Positions 1-6,644 are shown, numbered from the stretch's first letter. The stretch: DNA of 7,860 bases from Actinomycetota bacterium (GCA_010028225.1 RGOY01000052.1:1-7860); one strand, 5' to 3'. Translations and numbers: made by a program. The notes: generated by a model from the letters alone, not told the origin.

Positions 1-1
1 C

Positions 2-2410
2 GGAAATGTCTTCGGTGCCTTTCATTTCTACAAGACGATGAAAGCAAAGGGAATCAAGCCAATCATCGGTATCGAAGCCTATGTCGCTCCCGGATCGAGA
101 TTTGAGAAGAAGCGGGTCAAGTGGGCAGAAGGCGGAGAAGACGATGTCTCAGGTGGTGGCGCATACACCCACATGACACTTCTTGCTTACAATCAAGTTG
201 GCCTCTCGAATCTCTTTCGACTCTCGTCTCTGGCTTCACTGGAAGGTTTCTATTACAAACCCCGAATGGATCGAGAACTGCTTGCTCGATATAGCGAAGG
301 ATTGATTGCAACCACTGGATGTCCCGGAGGGGAGATTCAGACTCGAATTCGCATGGGTGCCTACAACGAAGCACGAAATGCAACTGCTGAATACCTCGAC
401 ATCTTTGGCCCAGAGAATTTCTTCGTAGAGTTGATGGATCACGGAATTGAAATCGAGCGGCGCTCTAGGACTGATTTGTTGCGGTTGAGCAAAGAGCTAG
501 GCATTGGCTTACTTGCAACGAATGACTCGCATTATGTGTATAAGCGAGATTTTGATGCTCACGCTGCGCTTTTATGTGTCCAGTCGAACTCCACCATTGC
601 AGATCCCAAGCGGTTCAAGTTCGACAATGATGAGTTCTACCTCAAGTCGGCGCAAGAAATGCGAGCACTTTTCTCTGAGATACCGCAGGCTTGTGACAAC
701 ACTTTGCTCATCGCCGAGCGTTGCGAGACGGTGCTTCGTGAAGGAGAAAATCTCTTGCCGAAGTTCCCTGTCCCCGACGGTGAGAGTGAAGAGAGCTGGC
801 TTAGATCTCTGGCACGTCGCGGACTCGAAGAGCGAATGCCGAACGGAGTTCCCGATCAGTATCAGAGCCGACTGGATTACGAACTCGATGTCATGTGCAA
901 AATGGGTTTTCCGGGTTACTTCCTTGTTGTTGCTGACTTGATTGCACACGCGAAGAGTCGAGGAATCTGGGTTGGACCCGGTCGTGGCTCTGCTGCGGGC
1001 TCGCTCGTCTCTTATGCACTCGGCATAACTGCACTCGATCCAATCAAGTTCGGTTTACTCTTCGAGCGCTTCCTTAATCCAGAACGTATCTCTATGCCAG
1101 ATATTGATCTAGATTTCGATGAGCGTCACCGCAGCGAAATGATTCGCTATGCGACAGAAAAATATGGCGAAGATCGAGTTGCGCAGATCATCACATATGC
1201 CAACATCAAATCGAAACAAGCAATAAAGGATGCAACTCGTGTTTTAGGGTTTCCTTATGCAATAGGGGAGAAGTTAACTAAGGCCCTTCCTCCCTCGGTG
1301 ATGGGGCGTGATATCTCACTTGCGGGAGTTTTTGATCCTCAAGAAGATAGATATAGCGAAGCATCAGAGTTCAGGCAGCTCTACGAAAGCGAGCCCGATG
1401 CCAAACGTGTGATTGACACTGCCCGGGGTCTAGAAGGACTCAAGCGCCAATGGGGAGTGCATGCGGCAGGCGTAATACTCAGCAGAGATCCACTTATTGA
1501 TGTCATCCCGATTCATCGACGCGATGCTGATGGCGCGATCATTACTCAATTCGATATGGGTGCCTGTGAATCAACCGGACTTTTGAAGATGGACTTCCTG
1601 GGTCTTAGAAATCTTTCAGTAATTGACGATTGTCTCCACAACATCAAACGAAATCGCCAGAAAGATGTAGTACTTGACACGGTTAACCTTGAAGACAAGA
1701 AGACTTTTCAACTTCTAGCCCGAGGTGAGACGCTCGGAGTCTTCCAACTCGATGGTGCGCCGATGCGAGCTCTGCTCAAGTCGATGGCTCCTGATTCCTT
1801 CGACGACATCTCCGCGGTTATTGCTCTTTATCGTCCAGGCCCGATGGGAGTGAACGCCCATAACGATTATGCCGATCGAAAAAATGGTCGAAAGAAAGTC
1901 GAGCCAATACATCCTGAGTTAGCGGAACCCCTTGCGGAAATTCTCAATGACACCTACGGCTTGATTGTTTATCAAGAGCAGGTAATGGCGATTGCCCAGA
2001 AAGTTGCTGGATTCTCACTTGGTCGCGCTGACCTGCTACGTAAGGCGATGGGTAAGAAGAACAAAGACATTCTTGATAAGGAGTATGTCCATTTCGAGTC
2101 GGGGATGCGGGCCAATGGCTTCACTACTGCAGCAATTGAGGAGCTGTGGCGAACGCTGATCCCATTCTCAGATTACGCCTTCAACCGAGCGCATAGCGCA
2201 GGGTATGGCGTGCTCTCTTACTGGACCGCCTACCTCAAAGCGAATTTCCCCACCGAATATATGGCTGCACTCTTGACCAGCGTCAGAGACGATAAAGATA
2301 AGAGCGCGCTCTATCTCAATGAATGTCGAAGGATGGGAATCAAAGTCTTGCCACCAGATGTCAACGAATCTGATGCTGACTACTCGCCGAAGGGATCGAA
2401 GATTTCTTGA
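2..2410 (+). CDS. dnaE: DNA polymerase III alpha subunit (DnaE1 type), N-terminal and catalytic part; 5' end off the window, 3' end frameshifted
   Basis: This is the replicative polymerase catalytic subunit. The frame is open from base 2 (GNVFGAFHFY...), 12 codons before the first ATG at 38. That ATG is internal, because the conserved PHP start (HLHxHTEYS...DHGN) lies left of the window, about 45 codons away. PHP metal-ligand positions in view are intact: Glu at 74, His at 170, Cys at 320, Asp at 524 and His at 530, which suggests an active PHP proofreading exonuclease as in Mycobacterium DnaE1. The polymerase core follows: GPGRGSAAGS near 970, catalytic PDIDLDFD with Asp at 1100 and 1106, third catalytic Asp in KMDFLGL at 1592, VFQLDG near 1740, YRPGPM near 1830, and FNRAHSAGYG near 2180. 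After NESDADYSPKGS the homology stops, and three codons later a TGA ends the frame. The normal continuation resumes in another frame at about 2389. Family identity is certain; whether the break is real is not. Confidence 0.95.
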   Translation, partial: GNVFGAFHFYKTMKAKGIKPIIGIEAYVAPGSRFEKKRVKWAEGGEDDVSGGGAYTHMTLLAYNQVGLSNLFRLSSLASLEGFYYKPRMDRELLARYSEGLIATTGCPGGEIQTRIRMGAYNEARNATAEYLDIFGPENFFVELMDHGIEIERRSRTDLLRLSKELGIGLLATNDSHYVYKRDFDAHAALLCVQSNSTIADPKRFKFDNDEFYLKSAQEMRALFSEIPQACDNTLLIAERCETVLREGENLLPKFPVPDGESEESWLRSLARRGLEERMPNGVPDQYQSRLDYELDVMCKMGFPGYFLVVADLIAHAKSRGIWVGPGRGSAAGSLVSYALGITALDPIKFGLLFERFLNPERISMPDIDLDFDERHRSEMIRYATEKYGEDRVAQIITYANIKSKQAIKDATRVLGFPYAIGEKLTKALPPSVMGRDISLAGVFDPQEDRYSEASEFRQLYESEPDAKRVIDTARGLEGLKRQWGVHAAGVILSRDPLIDVIPIHRRDADGAIITQFDMGACESTGLLKMDFLGLRNLSVIDDCLHNIKRNRQKDVVLDTVNLEDKKTFQLLARGETLGVFQLDGAPMRALLKSMAPDSFDDISAVIALYRPGPMGVNAHNDYADRKNGRKKVEPIHPELAEPLAEILNDTYGLIVYQEQVMAIAQKVAGFSLGRADLLRKAMGKKNKDILDKEYVHFESGMRANGFTTAAIEELWRTLIPFSDYAFNRAHSAGYGVLSYWTAYLKANFPTEYMAALLTSVRDDKDKSALYLNECRRMGIKVLPPDVNESDADYSPKGSKIS
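2388..2398 (+). other. Frameshifting deletion junction inside dnaE (about 32 codons missing)
   Basis: Left of this point the frame encodes ...DADYSPKG. Right of it a different frame encodes EGIEDFLKK. In Mycobacterium DnaE1, as I recall it, the equivalent ends are separated by about 32 residues containing the DIRYGLGAVRNVG helix-hairpin-helix core. GAAGGGATC fits the coding of both flanks in different frames (..AAG GGA TC. and GAA GGG ATC), which is what a deletion between two short direct repeats would leave. The missing length is inferred from family comparison and is about 95-100 bases, not a multiple of three. Confidence 0.75.
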
Positions 2411-3204
2411 AGAAGGTTGATGTCCATGTCTGCAATAAGAAAACGATTGAATCTTTAATCAAAAGTGGCGCGCTCGATTCATTAGGAGCTACCCGAAAAG
2501 GATTGATGGCTATCCATCTTGAAGCCCTCGATTCAGTGATGGAATCGAAGCGGGCCGAGGCGTTAGGTCAGTACGATCTCTTTGGCGAAGGTTCCGCAAC
2601 GCCAAGTTCTCATGCCGCTCTTTCAATACCTGAGGGAGAGTGGGAGAAAGCGATTTTGCTCTCCTATGAGCGAGAGATGCTTGGTCTCTATGTCTCTGAC
2701 CATCCACTGCTTGGCATCGAAGGTCGACTTCGCTCACTGACTGACACAACTATTAGCGGACTTAGTGATGACTCCATCGCACATGACCAAGTTGTCACAA
2801 TCGGAGGTCTGGCCGGTGCTGCCGATTTACTCTTCTTCGCAACCACCTATACACAGCATGCCGAAAGCCTTGCCGAGGACAGAATCGCAGTTGCGCGGGT
2901 GAGAGTCGATAAGAGAGAAGAGAACATTCGCTTGATGGCTTTGGATCTCTCTTTCCCTGAGATAAACCAGAGAGCTAGCGGCCCGGTTGTGATTCGTCTT
3001 GAAGCGAATAGATGCACACCCCCTCTCGTGGATCGCATGAAAGAGATTCTCAAGTCGCATCCAGGTTCACGCGAAGTTCATCTCCAACTTCTTGGCACAA
3101 CTACCACTATGTTGAAGATAGATGATGGGTTGAAAGTCAGCGCGACGCCGAGCCTGAGCGCAGATCTCAAGGCTTTATTGGGCCCCGACTCAATCCACTT
3201 CTAA
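2407..3204 (+). CDS. dnaE: DNA polymerase III alpha subunit, C-terminal part in a shifted frame, with an internal OB-fold deletion
   Basis: This is the continuation of dnaE in another frame. Homology to DnaE1 is readable from about 2389 (EGIEDFLKKVDVHVCNKK), just upstream of the first possible start, TTG 2407. The order is: end of the helix-hairpin-helix region (CNKKTIESLIKSGALDSLG), a beta-clamp binding motif QYDLF at 2569-2583, the EREMLGLYVSDHPL block near 2670-2710, an OB-fold remnant, and the C-terminal domain with TPPLVDRMKEILKSHPG and a terminal DLKALLGPDS. The OB fold is short: VVTIGGL runs straight into AGAADLLFF, where relatives have about 23 more residues. A weak Shine-Dalgarno-like GAAGGGA (2389-2395) lies 11 bases before TTG, and TTG overlaps the upstream TGA, so coupled re-initiation is conceivable. 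The stop is TAA at 3202. I read both parts as one gene damaged, or mis-assembled, at the junction. Confidence 0.9.
   Translation: MKKVDVHVCNKKTIESLIKSGALDSLGATRKGLMAIHLEALDSVMESKRAEALGQYDLFGEGSATPSSHAALSIPEGEWEKAILLSYEREMLGLYVSDHPLLGIEGRLRSLTDTTISGLSDDSIAHDQVVTIGGLAGAADLLFFATTYTQHAESLAEDRIAVARVRVDKREENIRLMALDLSFPEINQRASGPVVIRLEANRCTPPLVDRMKEILKSHPGSREVHLQLLGTTTTMLKIDDGLKVSATPSLSADLKALLGPDSIHF
2803..2817 (+). other. In-frame deletion junction in the DnaE OB fold (about 23 codons missing)
   Basis: The codons read GGA GGT CTG GCC GGT. DnaE1 relatives have, between the GGL/GGI and the (A/T)G(G/A) of this block, a stretch of the form (I/L)xSVxRRVxKxGxPWAxxxLEDL, the first strands of the OB fold. 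Here GGL joins directly to AGAADLLFF. The leucine could belong to GGL or to the later EDL, consistent with a short shared sequence at both ends. The reading frame is kept. Confidence 0.6.
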
Positions 3205-3206
3205 AT

Positions 3207-3219
3207 TACAATCACTCGG
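3207..3219 (+). promoter_or_regulatory. Probable -10 element of a leaderless promoter for the his operon
   Basis: TACAAT at 3207-3212 matches the bacterial -10 consensus at five of six positions. Its last T lies 7 bases before the G of the hisD GTG start (3219), the spacing expected if transcription starts at the start codon itself. No Shine-Dalgarno sequence is seen before hisD, which fits a leaderless mRNA, a common arrangement in Actinobacteria. There is no convincing -35 hexamer at the expected place (CCCGAC at 3184-3189). The 14-base gap after dnaE leaves no room for a T-box or his leader peptide. Confidence 0.45.
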
Positions 3220-4565
3220 TGATTCGCCGCCTCGATCTTCGCCCGCACTTGAGCGCTGGCTCTATTTCACGAACCGAACTTCGTGCGCTCATTCCTCGCG
3301 CCCCAATTTCAATTGATTCAGTAGCCGAGCAGGTCGCGGCAATCATCGAGAGCGTGCGTAGCGGAGATGAGAATTCTGTTCTCGGATTAGTTGAGAAATT
3401 CGATGGTATTCGTCCGCAATCAGTGCGAGTTCCTGGCGATGTGATAGATGCTGCCGAAGGCGCTCTTGACTCGAAGGTGAAGATTGCACTTGAGAAGTCG
3501 ATTCATCGAATCCGAAAAGTTCACGAAAGTCAGCGACGAAGCGAAAGTCGAGTCGAAGTAGTGACAGGTGGAGTGATTACTGAGCGGTGGGTGCCCATCG
3601 ATCGTGTCGCACTTTATGTACCGGGCGGCAAAGCGGTTTATCCGAGTTCAGTGATGATGAATGTGATACCGGCACAGATTGCTGGAGTGAAGAGCATCGC
3701 GATTCTCTCGCCGGCGCAGAAGGAACATGATGGATGGCCACATCCCACCATCCTTGCCGCAGCAAAGATGCTTGGAGTTGATGAGATCTATGCAATAGGT
3801 GGCGCAGTCGCAATCGCAGCTGCAACCTTTGGCGTGAAAGATTCTTCGGGTTCGATGGTGATGGAGCCGGCAGATATGGTTACCGGTCCAGGAAACATTT
3901 ATGTTGCGGCGGCTAAGCGCGCCCTTCGCGGTCTGATTGGCATCGATTCAGAAGCAGGTCCCACTGAGATTGCCATCATCGCCGATGAGAGCGCAGATCC
4001 AGTTGCTGTGGCGACTGATCTCATCAGTCAAGCAGAACATGATGCGATTGCGGCGGCCGTTCTCATCACAGATTCTCTTTCGCTAGCTGAAAAAGTTGAA
4101 GCAGAAGTTGTGCGGCGAGTTCCTCGCACCAAACACAGTGCGCGAATCGAAGAAGCGCTTAGGGGCGTCCAGTCATGTTTAGCCCTCGTGAATTCAATGG
4201 CTGAAGCGGTTGAAGTTGCTAATCACTATGGCGCTGAGCACCTTGAGATTCAAACAACCGACGATGCTCGGTGGGCGCGAGAGATCAGAAATGCAGGAGC
4301 CATATTCCTCGGCCGATACTCACCTGTTTCACTCGGCGACTACTCGGCAGGTTCGAATCACGTTCTTCCGACTGGGGGATGTGCTTGTCATAGCAGCGGG
4401 CTTTCCGTGCAAAGTTTTCTCAAAGGCCTTCACTTTGTTGAATATAGCGAGAGCGCTCTTGAAGAGATCGGCGACTGCGTCATCACCCTGGCTGAGGCAG
4501 AAGATCTCCCAGCTCATGGCGAAGCAATAGCGGCACGATTTGAAAAGGGCCTAGGGGATAGATGA
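3219..4565 (+). CDS. hisD: Histidinol dehydrogenase
   Basis: This zinc-dependent enzyme oxidises L-histidinol to L-histidine in two NAD+-dependent steps, the last reactions of the pathway, in the cytoplasm. The 448-residue protein is full length for the family. Zinc ligands are Gln271 and His274 (QAEHD), Asp374 (SLGDYSAGSNHVLPT) and His433 (EDLPAH). The catalytic pair is Glu340-His341 (GAEHLEIQ), and Glu428 matches the substrate-binding Glu. NAD contacts Tyr133 (LYVPGG) and Asn226 (VTGPGN) are present, but the usual Gln of GGAQA is Val197 (GGAVA). The signature TGGCAxHSSGLSVQSF is complete. The start is GTG 3219, giving MIRRLDLR, the usual actinobacterial N-terminus, with no better start nearby. 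The gene lies 14 bases after dnaE and overlaps hisC by four bases (ATGA), indicating coupled translation. Confidence 0.97.
   Translation: MIRRLDLRPHLSAGSISRTELRALIPRAPISIDSVAEQVAAIIESVRSGDENSVLGLVEKFDGIRPQSVRVPGDVIDAAEGALDSKVKIALEKSIHRIRKVHESQRRSESRVEVVTGGVITERWVPIDRVALYVPGGKAVYPSSVMMNVIPAQIAGVKSIAILSPAQKEHDGWPHPTILAAAKMLGVDEIYAIGGAVAIAAATFGVKDSSGSMVMEPADMVTGPGNIYVAAAKRALRGLIGIDSEAGPTEIAIIADESADPVAVATDLISQAEHDAIAAAVLITDSLSLAEKVEAEVVRRVPRTKHSARIEEALRGVQSCLALVNSMAEAVEVANHYGAEHLEIQTTDDARWAREIRNAGAIFLGRYSPVSLGDYSAGSNHVLPTGGCACHSSGLSVQSFLKGLHFVEYSESALEEIGDCVITLAEAEDLPAHGEAIAARFEKGLGDR
4553..4558 (+). promoter_or_regulatory. Ribosome binding site of hisC
   Basis: AGGGGA lies inside the end of hisD, 3 bases before ATG 4562 and 6 bases before ATG 4565. 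The spacing favours the second ATG as the true start, although the first gives the ATGA overlap with the hisD stop. The two choices differ by a single methionine. Confidence 0.6.
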
Positions 4566-5695
4566 TGAACGAGGGAAGTTCGACCTGGCCGCAGTGGCTA
4601 CCGCTTCGAGATGAATTGCGAAGCCGCACTCCCTACGGCGCGCCACAAGTTGATGCCGATGCGCGGCTTAATACCAATGAGAATCCCCACCCACTTCCCG
4701 AAGAAGTCTCTCGCTCCATCTCGGAATCAATATCAAGTCAACTCGCGAGTCTCAATCGTTATCCAGATCGAGATGCCTTAGCCCTGCGCGAAGCTCTTGC
4801 CTCTTACGTCAATGAATTTATCGCGAGTGCTGGAGGAGTGAGGCCGGCAAACATCTGGGCCGCTAACGGAAGTAACGAAGTACTCCAAACCATTCTCTTG
4901 ACTTTCGATGGATTAGTTGCAGGTTTTTCTCCCTCTTATTCCATGCATCCACTTCTGGCGATGGGTGCAGGTAAGCGATTTGAGACGATTACTTTGGGCG
5001 AAGGTTTTTCCCTTGATATGAATTCTGCCGTTACGGCGATTGATTCGCGCAAACCTTCAATCTTCTTTCTCACCACGCCAAATAATCCAACGGGTAAATC
5101 AATGACCTTGGCCGAGATTCGAAAAATTGTCGATGCCGTCGCGCGAAATGGTGGGATGACTATTGTTGATGAGGCTTATGGAGAATTCTCTACGGTCGCG
5201 AGCGCGGTAGACCTTCTGGAGGAGACTCCTTCACTTATCATCGTGCGAACGATGAGCAAGGCCTTTGCCTTTGCTGGAGCGCGCATTGGATACGCAATTG
5301 CCCGCGAAGAAGTTATCTCTGCACTTCAACTCGTTCGCCTTCCTTATCACCTTAGCTCGCTGACTCAACTCTCTGGAATCGCAGCCCTTTCGCATGCAGA
5401 GAAACTCCTTCAAGGAGTTGAGCAGATAAAGAGCGAACGCGAGCTCCTTTCGCGAGAACTCATCGCGCTGGGTTTTGAAGTTGTAAAGAGCGATGCCAAC
5501 TTCATCCTCTTTGGGGGGTTCACGAAAGTGAGTGCAATCGCGGGTTGGAGCAGCGATCAACTCTGGCGTGAGCTCCTTGATCGGGGAGTCCTCATCAGAG
5601 ATGTAGGCATAAGCGGTTACCTTCGAGTGACCATCGGGCTACCGGATGAGAATCGTCGTTTCATCAGAACTCTCCGCGAGATTATCTCCAAGTAG
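4562..5695 (+). CDS. hisC: Histidinol-phosphate aminotransferase
   Basis: This PLP-dependent fold-type I aminotransferase converts imidazole-acetol phosphate plus glutamate to L-histidinol phosphate plus 2-oxoglutarate, in the cytoplasm. At 377 residues it is full length. Visible motifs are LNTNENPHPLP (residues 36-46), the start typical of HisC; RYPD (66-69); AANGSNEVLQ (100-109); SYSMHP (125-130); TTPNNPTG (171-178) with Asn175; VDEAY (202-206) with Asp203 for the PLP ring; TMSKAFAFAGARIGY (230-244) with the Schiff-base Lys233; and C-terminal SGYLRVTIG with the substrate-binding Arg355. The TFDGLVAGF stretch (114-122) is about three residues shorter than in the Streptomyces homologue as I recall it; this may be natural. 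The gene ends in tandem stops, TAG then TAA. It overlaps hisD by four bases and precedes hisB by 32. Confidence 0.96.
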   Translation: MMNEGSSTWPQWLPLRDELRSRTPYGAPQVDADARLNTNENPHPLPEEVSRSISESISSQLASLNRYPDRDALALREALASYVNEFIASAGGVRPANIWAANGSNEVLQTILLTFDGLVAGFSPSYSMHPLLAMGAGKRFETITLGEGFSLDMNSAVTAIDSRKPSIFFLTTPNNPTGKSMTLAEIRKIVDAVARNGGMTIVDEAYGEFSTVASAVDLLEETPSLIIVRTMSKAFAFAGARIGYAIAREEVISALQLVRLPYHLSSLTQLSGIAALSHAEKLLQGVEQIKSERELLSRELIALGFEVVKSDANFILFGGFTKVSAIAGWSSDQLWRELLDRGVLIRDVGISGYLRVTIGLPDENRRFIRTLREIISK

Positions 5696-5714
5696 TAACC
5701 TTCACTTCTTCGAT

Positions 5715-5719
5715 AGGGG
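5715..5719 (+). promoter_or_regulatory. Ribosome binding site of hisB
   Basis: AGGGG lies 8 bases before ATG 5728 in the 32-base hisC-hisB gap. It supports this ATG over the nearby GTG at 5723, which is in a different frame. I see nothing else in the gap, and no hairpin that looks like a terminator. Confidence 0.65.
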
Positions 5720-5727
5720 TTAGTGCG

Positions 5728-6312
5728 ATGCGAAAGTCACGAGTCGAGCGAAAGACTAAAGAGTCATCGGTGCTCATTGAACTCTCACTTGATGGATCTG
5801 GGGAAATTGATGTCCAGACCGGAGTTCCTTTTTTCGATCACATGCTCTCGCAGTTGGGAAAGCACGCTGGTTTTGATCTCACAGTAAAGACAACAGGTGA
5901 TGTCGACGTTGACTCGCACCATACTGTTGAGGACACATCCCTTGCCTTGGGACAAGCGCTTCGTGAAGCTTTAGGCGATAAGTCAGGTATTCGACGTTTT
6001 GGTGATGCGATGGTGCCGTTGGATGAAGTTCTCGTTCAGGTTGCAGTTGATCTATCGGGACGACCCTATTTAGTCCATAGACAACCTGAGATTGTCGAAT
6101 TGATAGGCACTTTTGATACGACCCTCGGTCGACACATCTGGGAGTCATTCGTTGCGGAGGCGCGTATTGCGTTACATATACGTGTTCTTGAAGGAAGAAA
6201 TGCACACCATGTCTTTGAAGCGCAATTCAAGGCAGTTGCTAGAGCACTTAAGGATGCGGTATCAATCGATGGAAGAGTTACGGGAGTCCCTTCAACAAAA
6301 GGATCTCTTTGA
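5728..6312 (+). CDS. hisB: Imidazoleglycerol-phosphate dehydratase (monofunctional)
   Basis: This manganese enzyme dehydrates imidazoleglycerol phosphate to imidazole-acetol phosphate, the substrate of HisC. At 194 residues it is the stand-alone dehydratase, without the histidinol-phosphatase domain fused in Escherichia coli HisB, so the phosphatase must be encoded elsewhere. The twin metal-binding repeats are intact: FFDHMLSQLGKH (36-46), DSHHTVEDT (62-70) with His64, His65 and Glu68, GRHIWESF (134-141) with His136 and Glu139, and NAHHVFEAQFKA (158-169) with His160, His161 and Glu164. The C-terminus PSTKGSL is the typical family ending. The N-terminus (MRKSRVERKTKESS) fits the usual RxxxVxRxTxET start. 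The stop overlaps the TTG start of hisH by four bases. Confidence 0.97.
   Translation: MRKSRVERKTKESSVLIELSLDGSGEIDVQTGVPFFDHMLSQLGKHAGFDLTVKTTGDVDVDSHHTVEDTSLALGQALREALGDKSGIRRFGDAMVPLDEVLVQVAVDLSGRPYLVHRQPEIVELIGTFDTTLGRHIWESFVAEARIALHIRVLEGRNAHHVFEAQFKAVARALKDAVSIDGRVTGVPSTKGSL
6297..6303 (+). promoter_or_regulatory. Ribosome binding site that sets the hisH TTG start
   Basis: AAAAGGA at the end of hisB sits 5 bases before TTG 6309. With the protein start (M)IAILDYGSGN, where HisH homology begins, it supports TTG as the true start and a TTGA overlap with the hisB stop. Confidence 0.6.
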
Positions 6313-6620
6313 TCGCCATTCTTGATTACGGATCTGGAAACCTCAGGTCTGCCGAGCAAGCTCTAACTCGAATCGGTGGCCAGGTAGAAGTGACCTCTGA
6401 CTTTCGTAAATGCCTTGAAGCTTCAGGACTCGTGGTCCCCGGTGTCGGTGCATTCGGACATTGCATGAATGGACTTCGCCGAGTGCAAGGTGATGAACTG
6501 ATTCGAAAGCGTTTCGAACTTCAACGGCCTACTCTGGGAATCTGCGTTGGATTACAAGTCCTCTTCTCTGGAAGCAGTGAGAGTCCAGAAAGTAGTGGAG
6601 TTGGAGTCTTTCAAGGTTAG
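6309..6620 (+). CDS. hisH: Imidazole glycerol phosphate synthase glutaminase subunit, N-terminal part, cut by an in-frame TAG
   Basis: HisH is a class I (triad) glutamine amidotransferase. It hydrolyses glutamine and channels ammonia to HisF, which makes imidazoleglycerol phosphate and AICAR from PRFAR. This first part has 103 residues: ILDYGSGN (4-11), the oxyanion-region VPGVGAFG (43-50), and the nucleophile Cys79 in GICVGLQ. TAG at 6618-6620 then ends the frame after GVGVFQG. The same frame continues past it with VERLPAKVVPHMGWN, so nothing is missing but the residue at codon 104. Read through, 6309-6920 gives about 203 residues, the normal size. As written, this part lacks the catalytic His and Glu and could not work alone. 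Confidence 0.9.
   Translation: MIAILDYGSGNLRSAEQALTRIGGQVEVTSDFRKCLEASGLVVPGVGAFGHCMNGLRRVQGDELIRKRFELQRPTLGICVGLQVLFSGSSESPESSGVGVFQG
6618..6620 (+). other. In-frame amber codon inside hisH
   Basis: The codons around the stop read TTT CAA GGT TAG GTC GAG CGA CTG. Homology is continuous on both sides in one frame, so this is a point change. GAG, AAG, CAG or TCG could become TAG in one step, and HisH proteins vary at this position (GxV.RL). There is no insertion or deletion. Confidence 0.85.
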
Positions 6621-6644
6621 GTCGAGCGACTGCCCGCCAAGGTC

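Noticed and set aside
504..949. Overlapping open frames on both strands (504-941 + and 572-949 -)
   Set aside because: Both lie within the strongly conserved PHP and polymerase coding frame of dnaE and have low-complexity translations with no recognisable motif, so they are shadows.
2389..2410. Intein or intron at the dnaE break
   Set aside because: The break loses sequence instead of gaining it, and no Cys/Ser-type intein blocks or extra sequence are present on either side.
3205..3218. T-box or his leader peptide before hisD
   Set aside because: Only 14 bases separate the dnaE stop from the hisD start, too short for either element.
5696..5727. Terminator or regulatory hairpin between hisC and hisB
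   Set aside because: The 32 bases show only a ribosome binding site; I find no GC-rich stem followed by a T run.
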